Notes under the pieces: generated by a model
The model's database searches: none
Seen by the model: the letters and a program-made list of their open reading frames with translations, nothing else
Told to the model about the DNA's origin: nothing
Program-made: the position numbers and the translations under genes
In this document: piece by piece, positions 32,734-42,211 of the stretch
Layout: each line of letters begins with the position of its first letter
How positions within the stretch are numbered: position 1 is the stretch's first letter
Source: CAUYUA01 sp963575675
GTDB taxonomy: Bacteria; Pseudomonadota; Alphaproteobacteria; Azospirillales; Azospirillaceae
Length of the DNA stretch: 64,000 bases
Assembly: GCA_963575675.1 (NCBI GenBank)
Contig: CAUYUA010000250.1
Span: forward strand, 22,017-86,016
Direction: 5' to 3'

Positions 32734-35700
32734 TTATTTTTTTAGTCCCAACATCAATCGTCGCGCCATACGTTCCAAGATGTCACGAAAGGTTTCGCCG
32801 TCTCCGGATTTTATCAAAAACATCTCCATTGTTGGAAACCACGGTCGAATTACTGCTCCCAATAATGTCCATTCATCATCAAAACCAAATCGCCACACCG
32901 GAACGCCCAAAGCTCCCGCCAGTTCTCCAACCGCCGTCGGAGCCGTCACCACCAAATCCAGACCACTGATTAACGCCGCCGTTCCTTCAAAGTCATTCTT
33001 CATGTCAAGGTCGGACCAACGCGCTATCGATGCGCCAAAACACCTCTCCGCTGCGACAATCTCCGTCTCGCAATCGTCGTACTGCAAGTTCACAAACCGA
33101 ACGCCCGGACACCGCAATAAAGCGCTCCACTCTTTAAGCTGTGTATAAATGCGTCGTCTTTCTCCCGTCATCAATCCCGAACGCCAACACACGCCAATTC
33201 GAATCCCTTCACCCAAACGGGCTAAACGCTCTCGCCAAAATAAGACTCGTTCCGGATCCGGAACAAGAAATCCGCGTCTTTCGGAGAAATACGACAACGT
33301 CGGACGCAGTCGACGCGGCAACGAACCAGCAGGACAGTGCTCGTCGAAAAGCGTCGGAGAAATCGTTTCCAAACCGTTTTGATCCAAAGATTCTCGATGA
33401 ATCGTCGCCTGCGGAAACGAACGACGAAATAACGTCACTAAACGTGAATCACACTCGATCAGACAATGGCCCGCCAAACGAATCAACGTCGGATAACACG
33501 AAGCAAACATCAATTCGTCGCCGACGCCCTGTTCGCGCCACACAAAGATTCTTCGCTTCGCCAACAACCGACCATCCCATATTGGCCGATCCGGCCACCG
33601 ACGCGCCGATTGAAATTGCCGATCGTCGAACCGTCGATCATATCCCTCCCAACCGAGGTCAACATCTCCGCGTCGAAGCTGAAATAAGCCGATGTTGAAA
33701 CGCGCCGCCGAATGATTGGGGTCTTTGGCTAAAACATCGCTCCACGCGGCTTCGGCTTCGTCGCATCGCCCTTGCGCCTTCAACGCCAAGCCGAGTTCGC
33801 TGCGGGTTTCGGCCAAAGTGGTTCCCAACGCCAAAGCGCGATGATGAAGTTCCGCCGCCGCCGCCGCTTGTCCTTGTTGACGCAGTACCGTTCCTAAAGC
33901 GTTTAACGCCGGAACATGGTCGGGACGAAGCGCCAAAGCCCGCTGCAACGCTTCCTCTGCGTCTTTCAGTCGCCCCAACCGCCATAAAACCACACCCAGA
34001 TTGGCCGCAGCTTCCGGCTGCTCCGGAGCCAGAGCCACCGCGCGCCGTTGACACGCTTCGGCTTCGTCCAAACGATTTTGAAGCTCCAAAACATTGCCGA
34101 GATTGGTTAAAACATCGGGAATATCCGGTTTCATCTCTAAAACGCGCCGAAAACACCGCTCGGCTTCGTCTAAACGCCCCAAAACCTGATAAATCGAGCC
34201 TAAATTGTTCAACGCCGCGCTGTAGTCGGGAGCCGCCGCCACGGCGCGCTCAATCCAGAGCGCCGCCGTCTCGTTGTCGCCGCGCTGATGACGCGACAAC
34301 CCGTATAAGTGCAACGCTGTCGGTTGATCGGGAACGATGCGCAATAGCGCTTGATACGCGCGTTCCGCTTCATCTTTGCGCCCGGCTTGATGATCAGCGA
34401 TTGCGCGCTCCAACAGCGCTTCACGCGCCGAAGCGGAGGTTTCCAGCGATTCCGCTTCTTCTTTGAATTTATATTTCGCTTCGCCTGTTTGAGCCATAAG
34501 AAGCCGCAAGTCGCGAGCAATCTGAGAAAGAGTAAACTGCTGGTCGACGGCGGTCTCGAACCAATAGAGCCGCATTGTCGGATACCACGGACGGCTCCTT
34601 GTTCCCAGCAACGTCCACTCGCCGCGCTCTGTGGTGCGCCAGACGGGAATTCCAAGAGCGCCCGCCATTTCAGAAACCGCCGTCGGAGCGGTAATCACTA
34701 GATCTAAAGACGCGGTCAAAGCCGCCGCCGCCTCCAGATCGTTTTTCAGATCGATATCCGGCCACCGCGCAATTTTAATTCCAAATGCAGCCTCTGCGGC
34801 GGCCACTTCCTCTTCGCATCGATCATATTGAAGATTGACCCAATGCACGCCGGGCAGAGTCAAAATATCGCGCCATTGCTCCAGACGGGTGTAGGCGGTG
34901 CGGCGATGAACCGTCACCAGCTGTGAGCGCCAACAAATTCCAATCTTTAGTCCCGACCCCAGCGCCGCCGTTCTTCGCCGCCACAGCGCAAGACGCTCGG
35001 GGTCTGGTTGTAGATAGGCCGGTTCAGGCAGAGGAGTTGCTTTCTTCTCACGCTCTTTTCCCGGTTTCTCCCATTGTTCCGCATTCTTCCGCATCGAAAA
35101 GTCAATCAGCCGACTTCGGAACAAACGCGGCAACGAGCCGGCGGCAATTTGTAAATCAACGTCCGACGGAGAAAGCGTTTCTCGTCCCATCGCGTCGGTT
35201 GTTTCCGCACGCGCTTCAGCCCAAGGAAAGCTGCGCGTTAAAAGAGAAACAAGACGACGATCGCATTCAAAAACGACCTTTCCATCGAGTTTTGACAATT
35301 CATGGTAACAAGAAGCAAAGAGAATTTCGTCTCCAACTCCTTGTTCGCACCAAACCAGCAACCTCCGTCCGTTCAACGGTTCGCCTCTCCACGTCGGAAC
35401 AGGCAAAGAGCGTCCCCGCTGCAACGGAGGCGGGCCGAAACGAGACTCCAAATCGGCCCATCCCTCGATCAAACGCCCGCGCTCCAACAACAGCAGGCCG
35501 CGATTCCATCGGGCCAAGGGGTAATCCGGCTTCAGAATCAACGCGTGTTCGAAGCTGGCCAAGGCTGCGTCGTATTGATTGCGGCGTTGCAACTCCATGC
35601 CGATGTTGTTGTGAGGTTCGGGACGCTCCGGCGCCAAGCTTAGAACGCGCTGATAACACTTGTAGGCTTCGGCGAAATCGCCTCGAGCCTCCATCACCGC

Positions 35701-38421
35701 GCCCAAGTTCAGCAAAGCGGGCGTCATGTTGGGATCAATGGCCAGAGCGCGCCGATGACTGGCTTCGGCTTCGTCGTATCGTTGCAATTCTTTCAGCAAT
35801 TGCCCGCGATTGCTCCACCCGTCGGCGAAGTTCGCATCTAAAGCGACGGCGCGATCGAATCCGGCCAGAGCTTCTTCAGAGCGTCCCGCCGCCTGCAACG
35901 CCAGGCCGAGATGGTTGTAAGCTTTGGCGTAGCGGCAATCGATCTCCAAAGCGCGCTGAATGCGGACGATCGCTTCGTCGAAGCGGCCCGCCTGGTAAGC
36001 CAAAAGTCCCGAAAGGTGCAAGGCGTCGAAATGATCGGCGCGCGCGGAGAGAACTCTCTGATAAAGCCGTTCGGCTCCCTCAAAATCTCCCGCGCGGTGA
36101 CGCGCAAAGGCGTCGTTCATTATTTTTTCGGCGTCTTGCACTGAAATCTTTTGTTTTAAAAGAGGCGATGCTTTGAGGTCTTTCGGCTTCAATGTTTCCT
36201 TTTGAGAGACGTTCGGCGCGTTTTTCATCAACGTAGGGGAAGAAGACCGAATGTCGGACCCATTATAAGGGCCGAGTGACGGAGGGCTCTTTTGCGCTTC
36301 TTTTTTCTTTGAAGCGTTCTCTTCCTTCGTCGCGGAACCATAGAGCCGCACTTGCGCGGCCAGAGCCCGTGCGACGATCTCCAAAACGCGAATTAAAGGT
36401 TCGTCGCGATCGGCCTGGAAAACGCGCATGGATGGAAACCACGGTCGAACCCGCGCGCCCAACATAGTCCAGTCAAATCCGCCGATGACCCTCCAAACCG
36501 GCGTTCCGAGCAGTCCGGACATTTCTCCAACTGAAGTCGGAGCCGAGATCACCAAATCAAGGCAAGAAATCAACGCCGCTGTCGTCTCGAAATCGTTCAT
36601 CATGTCGACTCCGGACCAACGCGCAATTCGAATGTCGGTCAACGCCTCAATGGCGGTCAGTTCGGCCTCGCATTGATCGTACTGAAGGTTGACGAAACGG
36701 ACGCCAGGGCATTGGAGAACCGCCCGCCATTGATCCAGTCGAAGGTAAGCGTCGCGACGCTCTTCGGTCATCAGTCGCGAACGCCAGCAAATCCCCACTT
36801 TGGGCTCCGGCCCCAGCGCCTCCAACCGACGACGCCACAACGCGACGCGCTCCGCATCCAACCGCAGCGCTCCGGCGCGAACAACCGAAGGCTCTTCTTC
36901 CGCCTCTGGAGCCGAGGTTGAAACCGCATCATTCGCAAAGGCCGCCAAACGCGGCCGCAATATATGCGGCAAAGACCCCGCCGGACAGTGACATGCGACG
37001 TCCGGCGGATCGATTCGTTCAATCGGGTGCTCGACGATCCGCTCTCGACCGAGGTCGTCCACCACCCGATCTTCGGCCATACGATTTTCTATGGTCTGCC
37101 CACGCACAGTCGCCCATGGAAAACTCCGCGCAAACAGCGAAACCAGACGTGGATCACATTCTATTACGCATTCGCCGTCTTTCCCGATTCGCCGACGCAA
37201 ATCCTCATAGCAAGTCGCGAACATCATTTCGTCGCCGACGCCCTGCTCGCGCCAGATCAGCAACCGACGCCCATTCAAGGGCTCGCCTTTCCACGCCGAA
37301 CATTTCAAGCTCGCCCAACGATTGGGAATGGCGTCTCCGGCTTGAAATCGCCACTCATGCCCAATCCAGCCGACATCCAAAAGTCCACGGCTCAAATGGG
37401 TCAAGCTGCGATTGAAGTGCGCCGGAATCAAATCCGACTTCAGCGCCAAAGCGCGATCGAAACACGCCTCCGCTTCCAAGTCTCTGTTCAGGGTCTGTAA
37501 TACATTTCCAAGATTATAGTGGGCTTCGGCGAAGTCCGGACGAATTTTTAAAGCTTCTCGGTGACACGCCTCCGCGCGATCCGGCCTCTTTAACGCCCTC
37601 AGAACAGACCCTAGATTATCCAATGCTTCGACATAGGTCGGATCAATTTGAACCGCTCGTCGATAATGAATTTCCGCTTCTTCCAAGAAATTTTTTTGTT
37701 GAAGCGCTGCGCCTAAATTAAAACTCGTAACCGGATCATTGGGTCTCAGACTCAAAACGCGCCGATGCCAACGAACCGCCTCGTCAAGCCGGCCTTGGCG
37801 ACTGAGAAGACTACCTAAATTTACGCAAGCGTCAACATAATTGGGGTCGATTTGTAGAAGCTGACGATAAACAGCCTCCGCTTCATCGATTCGCCCCAAA
37901 GCCGTGTATGCGTGGCCTAAATTGTACAAAGCTTTAACGTAATCCGGCCTCAGACGAACCGCTTCACGATAAGCCGTCGCCGCGCCCGAATTGTCCCCCG
38001 CCGCCAACAGAGCGTTTCCAAGATTGTAGTGGGCTGTCGCCGACTCCGGTTGCAAAGAAATCGCTTGTCTATGGCAGATCGCCGCGTCTTCGAGTCGTCC
38101 TAAAGCCGCCCACACCGAGCCAAGATTGTCCCATGCGTCGAAATGTCCGTCATCCAAGACCAGAGCGCGGCTGATCAAATCGGCGGCGGCTTCGTGTTGT
38201 CCCACCTGATGAGCAATCACGCCAAGGAAATGAAGAGAATCCGAATGATTAGGAAATTCTTGTAGAATCCGACGATAAATTTTCTCGGCCTCGGAAAGGT
38301 CTCCCGCCTGATGAAGCAAAACCGCTTCGGAGAAAACTTGAGAAACCCAATCCGGCAACGCCGTTGTTTTGGGACTCACTTTTTCATTTTGCCTGGTCGC
38401 ACGCCGTTGCTTTCGATTCAT
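32734..38421 (-). CDS. giant protein with three TPR plus GT-B-like modules
   Basis: A 1895-residue cytoplasmic-type protein of three successive modules. Each has a TPR array (about 26-350, 760-970, 1334-1575) followed by a GT9/GT41-like region with a GVGDE motif (GVGDEMMFATCY about 394, GVGDEILFASCY about 1029, GVGDELMFASCY about 1634) and a late motif (SAPTSVGEMSGLLGTP, TAPTAVSEMAGALGIP, TAPTAVGELAGALGVP). FlmG-like TPR-transferases of Caulobacter add pseudaminic acid to flagellin and are the closest idea, though I cannot prove homology. The MNRKQRRATRQ start at 38421 is common among such TPR proteins; an ATG at 38454 is possible. Between modules are linkers rich in Lys and Ser. Confidence 0.85.
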   Translation of the reverse strand: MNRKQRRATRQNEKVSPKTTALPDWVSQVFSEAVLLHQAGDLSEAEKIYRRILQEFPNHSDSLHFLGVIAHQVGQHEAAADLISRALVLDDGHFDAWDNLGSVWAALGRLEDAAICHRQAISLQPESATAHYNLGNALLAAGDNSGAATAYREAVRLRPDYVKALYNLGHAYTALGRIDEAEAVYRQLLQIDPNYVDACVNLGSLLSRQGRLDEAVRWHRRVLSLRPNDPVTSFNLGAALQQKNFLEEAEIHYRRAVQIDPTYVEALDNLGSVLRALKRPDRAEACHREALKIRPDFAEAHYNLGNVLQTLNRDLEAEACFDRALALKSDLIPAHFNRSLTHLSRGLLDVGWIGHEWRFQAGDAIPNRWASLKCSAWKGEPLNGRRLLIWREQGVGDEMMFATCYEDLRRRIGKDGECVIECDPRLVSLFARSFPWATVRGQTIENRMAEDRVVDDLGRERIVEHPIERIDPPDVACHCPAGSLPHILRPRLAAFANDAVSTSAPEAEEEPSVVRAGALRLDAERVALWRRRLEALGPEPKVGICWRSRLMTEERRDAYLRLDQWRAVLQCPGVRFVNLQYDQCEAELTAIEALTDIRIARWSGVDMMNDFETTAALISCLDLVISAPTSVGEMSGLLGTPVWRVIGGFDWTMLGARVRPWFPSMRVFQADRDEPLIRVLEIVARALAAQVRLYGSATKEENASKKKEAQKSPPSLGPYNGSDIRSSSPTLMKNAPNVSQKETLKPKDLKASPLLKQKISVQDAEKIMNDAFARHRAGDFEGAERLYQRVLSARADHFDALHLSGLLAYQAGRFDEAIVRIQRALEIDCRYAKAYNHLGLALQAAGRSEEALAGFDRAVALDANFADGWSNRGQLLKELQRYDEAEASHRRALAIDPNMTPALLNLGAVMEARGDFAEAYKCYQRVLSLAPERPEPHNNIGMELQRRNQYDAALASFEHALILKPDYPLARWNRGLLLLERGRLIEGWADLESRFGPPPLQRGRSLPVPTWRGEPLNGRRLLVWCEQGVGDEILFASCYHELSKLDGKVVFECDRRLVSLLTRSFPWAEARAETTDAMGRETLSPSDVDLQIAAGSLPRLFRSRLIDFSMRKNAEQWEKPGKEREKKATPLPEPAYLQPDPERLALWRRRTAALGSGLKIGICWRSQLVTVHRRTAYTRLEQWRDILTLPGVHWVNLQYDRCEEEVAAAEAAFGIKIARWPDIDLKNDLEAAAALTASLDLVITAPTAVSEMAGALGIPVWRTTERGEWTLLGTRSRPWYPTMRLYWFETAVDQQFTLSQIARDLRLLMAQTGEAKYKFKEEAESLETSASAREALLERAIADHQAGRKDEAERAYQALLRIVPDQPTALHLYGLSRHQRGDNETAALWIERAVAAAPDYSAALNNLGSIYQVLGRLDEAERCFRRVLEMKPDIPDVLTNLGNVLELQNRLDEAEACQRRAVALAPEQPEAAANLGVVLWRLGRLKDAEEALQRALALRPDHVPALNALGTVLRQQGQAAAAAELHHRALALGTTLAETRSELGLALKAQGRCDEAEAAWSDVLAKDPNHSAARFNIGLFQLRRGDVDLGWEGYDRRFDDRQFQSARRWPDRPIWDGRLLAKRRIFVWREQGVGDELMFASCYPTLIRLAGHCLIECDSRLVTLFRRSFPQATIHRESLDQNGLETISPTLFDEHCPAGSLPRRLRPTLSYFSERRGFLVPDPERVLFWRERLARLGEGIRIGVCWRSGLMTGERRRIYTQLKEWSALLRCPGVRFVNLQYDDCETEIVAAERCFGASIARWSDLDMKNDFEGTAALISGLDLVVTAPTAVGELAGALGVPVWRFGFDDEWTLLGAVIRPWFPTMEMFLIKSGDGETFRDILERMARRLMLGLKK

Positions 38422-38564
38422 ACTTTTAATCCGCCACTCCGACACTACTTCCATTCAACCGTCGTCTTGCGCCGTCTCTCCCAAACGACGCTTGCGCCGT
38501 TGGTCGGAAACCTCGATCCTTAGAATCTGCCCGAGGAAATATTAATATTTTTTTGAATCGATTT

Positions 38565-39314
38565 CTAAGGAGCCGTTCTTCGATAATTGATTTTTACGTC
38601 GAACGACGATCCGACTCGGATAAAAACTCCAATAATACGAAATCCATCTACGGAAATGGCCCCGATTTGCTTTGCGGAATCCAACAAAGACACAATGACT
38701 CGTCCGCGAACCGGTCCGATCGATTCTCTTTGTTCATTCAATCGACGCTCCAACGCCGCGCGTTCTTTATCGCCAATCACTTGCTTGAACTCAAACGTCA
38801 ACTCCACCGTCGAAACCGATCCGATTCCAAAACGAATCTCGTTCAACCGAAACCCCGCCGCCGCAACCAAGGCGTCGAATTCTCGGAACTCCTTTTCCGA
38901 CAAGGTCATCAACTCGCGCGGCGCCCCGCCGCTTGCGGGCTCCGCGCCCCCCACGAACGACGACGCCCACGCCAAAAGCGATCGGAACCACGTCGAACCA
39001 TAATCGAAAATCACCATGGTCTCATCACGCACCATTTCCCATAAATCGGGAATCGGGCCATCAACCATTGTCGCCGATAAAGAAATCAGGGATGTTTTCG
39101 ACGCCTCCCTCTCTGCGTAAGCCGGTTTCGCCAAAAGAAAGGCCAAAAAAACCGTCAAAACAACAAAAAGTGCGGAAAACTCTTTCTTTTTGAGCGTTTT
39201 TAACCCGAATATCCGAAATATTTCAATGTTTTTCCTGTTCTTCACACCGAATTTTCCGAACATCGCTCGTTTCACGCGCCATCTCCTCGCCTTATCATCA
39301 GCGCGTCGAGCCAT
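38565..39314 (-). CDS. exported protein of an unrecognised family (paralogue of the gene at 55041)
   Basis: A roughly 250-residue protein with a basic N-terminus, a membrane or signal segment (LFVVLTVFLAFLLAKPAYAE) and a polar periplasmic domain. The C-terminal 105 residues align by eye with the product at 55041-55631: both have AAGF/Y followed by xL, a run ending in ERxxLxxRLNxE, IGxVxxRxIxxLLDxA and SVDGFRIIGVF or SDGFRYVGLN. I do not know any family with this pattern. ATG 39314 follows GGAGG closely; a GTG at 39338 is an alternative. It could be a periplasmic accessory factor; function unknown. Confidence 0.7.
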   Translation of the reverse strand: MARRADDKARRWRVKRAMFGKFGVKNRKNIEIFRIFGLKTLKKKEFSALFVVLTVFLAFLLAKPAYAEREASKTSLISLSATMVDGPIPDLWEMVRDETMVIFDYGSTWFRSLLAWASSFVGGAEPASGGAPRELMTLSEKEFREFDALVAAAGFRLNEIRFGIGSVSTVELTFEFKQVIGDKERAALERRLNEQRESIGPVRGRVIVSLLDSAKQIGAISVDGFRIIGVFIRVGSSFDVKINYRRTAP

Positions 39315-39548
39315 GCTCCTCCGCCTGTCGTCCGTCACGCCAAAACGACGGTTCTTTACAGATCAAGCCTATCGACATCTTGCTCCGTCAAGATAAAATC
39401 TTTAGGGTTGTCCGCATGAGAAAAGGCTGTGAGAGATAGAGCGGTTCAAACGATGCAAACACCGTTTTTATCGGCTCCATTCTCGCCGCAGCGCAACAAT
39501 TGATCGTCGGCCAAGACGCCATAAACTAGGAGACAAGCCACTCGAACC

Positions 39549-39578
39549 TCTAAAGTCAGCCGTTCTAAAGTCAGCCGT
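39549..39578. repeat. 15-bp tandem duplication
   Basis: tctaaagtcagccgt occurs twice head to tail. Confidence 0.9.
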
Positions 39579-39646
39579 ATCGAAAAGATGTAGAATAGCG
39601 AATCTCTTTGCCGGAGATGAAAGGCAAATGGCGTTCTGTTGTGCTC

Positions 39647-39676
39647 TGTGTAGACCGGGTGTGTGTAGACCGGGTG
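39647..39676. repeat. 15-bp tandem duplication
   Basis: tgtgtagaccgggtg occurs twice head to tail. Confidence 0.9.
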
Positions 39677-40160
39677 TGATGATAGATGGACTTCCGCTGT
39701 AAAGAGCGCGTTGGCCGTGTCGCGCGCATCCAAACAGTTGCTTAAAAAGGTCGGTGAAAATCTCCAGCCAAACGCCTCGGTCAACGAAAATGACGTTTTG
39801 ACAAAGCAAAATCTTGCGCTTCAATAAGGCGGGACGTTATGTTACCCTCACGGCAAATGCGCCGACGTCACGACGCATTGGCGATAACATCGCAAGACGC
39901 GGAGTTATGGCAAGCGATGACGTCGTCTCGACGACTGAAACCGTGGTGCGGGTCGCGCTTGATGTGAATCGCTATTGAAAGTGTACGAAAACAAAACGGC
40001 AAAAAAACGGCGTCGAGAAAGAGAGAGCGCGATCAACAAGACAGGATGCGTCAGAAATGAAGGTTTAATGCATAATATCTCCTCGGCGCTCCGAATCGCC
40101 CTGGCGATCGTGCAATTTAACCGTCATTATCTCCTACGCCAACTTGACAGAATCGCCAAC

Positions 40161-40196
40161 CGTGGTATGAAGGTCTCCCGTGGTATGAAGGTCTCC
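40161..40196. repeat. 18-bp tandem duplication
   Basis: cgtggtatgaaggtctcc occurs twice head to tail, about 120 bp before the next gene. Confidence 0.9.
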
Positions 40197-40315
40197 AAGC
40201 ATTCAGTCTCGACGGTCCACCATCATACAGGGCGCGCTATATCTCCGCCTTATGCGCCCGCTTGACGGCGCCGTTACGATTTTTTAATAAACGCTGAGCC
40301 GATCGAGGACGTAAG

Positions 40316-40747
40316 ATGGCTGTTTCGGATGATGTCAAGAAACGGTTTGCCGAATACATCAAACTCCAGGTGTTTGATGAAAAATATATTTCCCGGGAAA
40401 AGGAAAAGAAGATACTCGGCGAAGCGGTGATGCGCTTTGAAATCGGCATCGACGACTCCCGCGCTATCATGTCCAGCGTCGCCGCCGTAAACGATTTCAT
40501 CTTTGAGCGTGATGTCGATCGTCTGGTCAAAGAGATCATGCAGGCGTTCGCCTCGTTGGATCGTTATATCAGCCGTAAAGAATTCTATCACGCCGCCAAC
40601 ATATATCGCCAACTCTCCGGCGGATATATCGGCGAAGGTGAGGCTCGGCGCCGTTTGAAACAAATGATGGTCGAAAACGACTGGAAACCACGTCGTGACA
40701 ACATTATTATGCCGCCTCGGTGGTATATGATGATTTCCGAAAAATAG
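40316..40747 (+). CDS. small helical protein of unknown function
   Basis: A 143-residue soluble protein, predicted largely alpha-helical and charged (DDVKKRFAEYIKLQVFDEKY, KEIMQAFASLDRYISRKEFY), ending in the hydrophobic/aromatic IIMPPRWYMMISEK. A weak ribosome site GGACGTAAG precedes ATG 40316. I do not recognise it. It is followed closely by a small CxxC protein and a His-rich membrane protein, so it may belong to that operon. Confidence 0.75.
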   Translation: MAVSDDVKKRFAEYIKLQVFDEKYISREKEKKILGEAVMRFEIGIDDSRAIMSSVAAVNDFIFERDVDRLVKEIMQAFASLDRYISRKEFYHAANIYRQLSGGYIGEGEARRRLKQMMVENDWKPRRDNIIMPPRWYMMISEK

Positions 40748-40768
40748 TCGTTCGTGAATGCGCGCGCG

Positions 40769-40960
40769 ATGGGGCAAGGAAAGCGGCGGGCGAAGCATGT
40801 CCGGGACTTTGTCCGATCCTCGGACCGCTTGAACGACGCCATCGCCTGGTCGATCGGCCGGAAATCCGCACCGGTGGAGCGATGGCGAATGGGCCGCTGT
40901 TCCAACTGTGGCGATGATCCGGGCGGCTCGATTCAGGAGATGCATCATTCTGATGGATGA
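40769..40960 (+). CDS. small basic CxxC protein
   Basis: A 63-codon frame (MGQGKRRAKHVRDFVRSSD) with strong third-position GC preference, ending in CSNCGDDPGG followed by the His-rich EMHHSDG. The two cysteines and histidines suggest metal binding, and the size and context suggest a small regulator or metal carrier. An alternative GTG start lies at 40754. It ends three bases into the gene frame of the next protein if that starts at 40957, a coupling-type overlap. No family is recognised. Confidence 0.5.
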   Translation: MGQGKRRAKHVRDFVRSSDRLNDAIAWSIGRKSAPVERWRMGRCSNCGDDPGGSIQEMHHSDG

Positions 40961-40965
40961 GATCG

Positions 40966-42006
40966 ATGGATATCCTGAGTTCATTGCAACTGATCGGGCT
41001 CTTTCTGGTCAAGGTTGGCGTAATCGCCGCAATCTTCTACACCCCTATGATGGTCGGCGCAAAAATGCTGCCGCGCATCGATGATTTCGGCTTCTTTCTG
41101 ACGCCGTCGGTGTGGGCCCTTAACTTGTTCTGCGGCGCCGTGCTTGGCGGCACGCTTCTGACCTTCAATGTTGATCCCGAGTATTTCACCGTCGATAGCA
41201 TCTTTCGAACCGACGGCCCTTGGCGGTTAACCTTCTCCGATTTTCTCAGAGATCGGATAAACCCCTTCAACTATCACATTCAAGCCGTTGTCGATCAGAT
41301 GCGGCCATACGACCAAGACTTGAACCTAACCGTCTTGCTGGTCGCCGCTGCAATCGCTTTTGGTCTTGTCGCCTTCATGGCTCTCGGAACGTGGCGTTCC
41401 TTCGCCGCTTGGAGAGGCATTGCGTTCAGCGCCGGAGTCGTCATCTGGGCCGCTTACGCAACCATTTTCGCCGTTTCCTTGCTGTTGTGGGTGCTTAACA
41501 TCCTCAACTTCTGGACCTTGGCCATTCTTACCGTTGTCATTCACCTTAACCGAAGCGGAACCTTTCCCTTCCATTTCGGAGTATTGCTTAACCCCGTTAT
41601 TCGAGCAACCGGCCTTGAACCTCCCAGCTATGGAGGGCACGGACACGGCGACCATGGCGGACATGGCGGAGGCCACGGGGGGCACGGCGGTGGACATGGA
41701 GGGCATCATGGGGGACACGGCGCTCACGGCGGCGGACATGGTGATCACGGGCATGGTCACGATGCGCATCACGAGGCGGAACACGGAGTAGATCACGGAC
41801 ACCACGCCGCAGCAGATCATGGCCATGGCGCTCATGGTCACAGCGCCGCCGCCGACGGAACAAAGACCCCCCATCATAACAGCGCCGCCGCCGTTCACGC
41901 CGCAGCAGCGCAAGCCGCCGCTGGTCATGGCGCAAAACATGGCGCTTCAACGCCGATTGCACACATCCCTGTCGGTCATGGCGGTCCCTCTAAAGGACAT
42001 CACTAA
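40966..42006 (+). CDS. membrane protein with long His/Gly-rich tail
   Basis: A 346-residue protein. The first roughly 210 residues have four or five hydrophobic segments (LIGLFLVKVGVIAAIFYTPM, LNLFCGAVLGGTLLTFN, DLNLTVLLVAAAIAFGLVAF, IAFSAGVVIWAAYATIFAVS). The last 130 residues are mostly His, Gly and Ala (GGHGGGHGGHGGGHGGHHGG-like), consistent with binding of Ni, Zn or Cu, as in histidine-rich chaperones or metal sinks. The start at 40966 (MDILSSLQLIGL) is preferred; an ATG at 40957 is in frame. The tail may be cytoplasmic or periplasmic depending on the helix count. Function unknown; metal storage or delivery is an inference. Confidence 0.85.
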   Translation: MDILSSLQLIGLFLVKVGVIAAIFYTPMMVGAKMLPRIDDFGFFLTPSVWALNLFCGAVLGGTLLTFNVDPEYFTVDSIFRTDGPWRLTFSDFLRDRINPFNYHIQAVVDQMRPYDQDLNLTVLLVAAAIAFGLVAFMALGTWRSFAAWRGIAFSAGVVIWAAYATIFAVSLLLWVLNILNFWTLAILTVVIHLNRSGTFPFHFGVLLNPVIRATGLEPPSYGGHGHGDHGGHGGGHGGHGGGHGGHHGGHGAHGGGHGDHGHGHDAHHEAEHGVDHGHHAAADHGHGAHGHSAAADGTKTPHHNSAAAVHAAAAQAAAGHGAKHGASTPIAHIPVGHGGPSKGHH

Positions 42007-42038
42007 CAGATATTCGTTTAATTCATCTCGCTTATAAT

Positions 42039-42063
42039 CAGGGGCGTTTGCCCCTGTTTTTTT
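42039..42063 (+). terminator. rho-independent terminator after the His-rich gene
   Basis: caggggcg and cgcccctg-type arms (gtt loop region) form a 7-8 bp GC-rich stem directly followed by seven T. Confidence 0.9.
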
Positions 42064-42100
42064 GTGGTGAATTTTGTTCTCTTGAAAATCCGAAAAAAAC

Positions 42101-42152
42101 ATAAAAATCAAAAGGGTTCAGAAGCTTTGTTCCTGGACCCTTTTGATTTTTA
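42101..42152. terminator. collapsed dispersed element acting as bidirectional terminator
   Basis: ataaaaatcaaaagggttcag faces ctggacccttttgattttta and one more base in a 21-bp stem with one G-T mismatch, and the loop gaagctttgtt contains the element core end. It lies between convergent genes (His-rich and FabH-like) and is A/T-rich at both feet, so it can terminate in either direction. Confidence 0.85.
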
Positions 42153-42211
42153 TGAAAGAGTGAAATCCATCTGCCGATCATTCGGCGTGTTGGCGTCTCG
42201 GTTTATTGATT

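Larger units (their letters stand above)
39315..40315. other. 1-kb region without convincing genes, with tandem duplications
   Basis: Several open frames overlap here but none has a ribosome site or recognisable family. Three exact tandem duplications (39549, 39647, 40161) lie inside. It may contain a decayed gene. Confidence 0.4.

Noticed and set aside
34923..36176. 417-codon plus-strand frame opposite the giant TPR gene, and other long frames there
   Set aside because: It is a shadow of the GC-biased TPR coding strand with arginine- and serine-rich, unnatural composition.
39446..39824. Two overlapping minus-strand frames with in-frame repeated pentapeptides
   Set aside because: The repeats come from 15-bp tandem duplications; no start site or family is recognisable.
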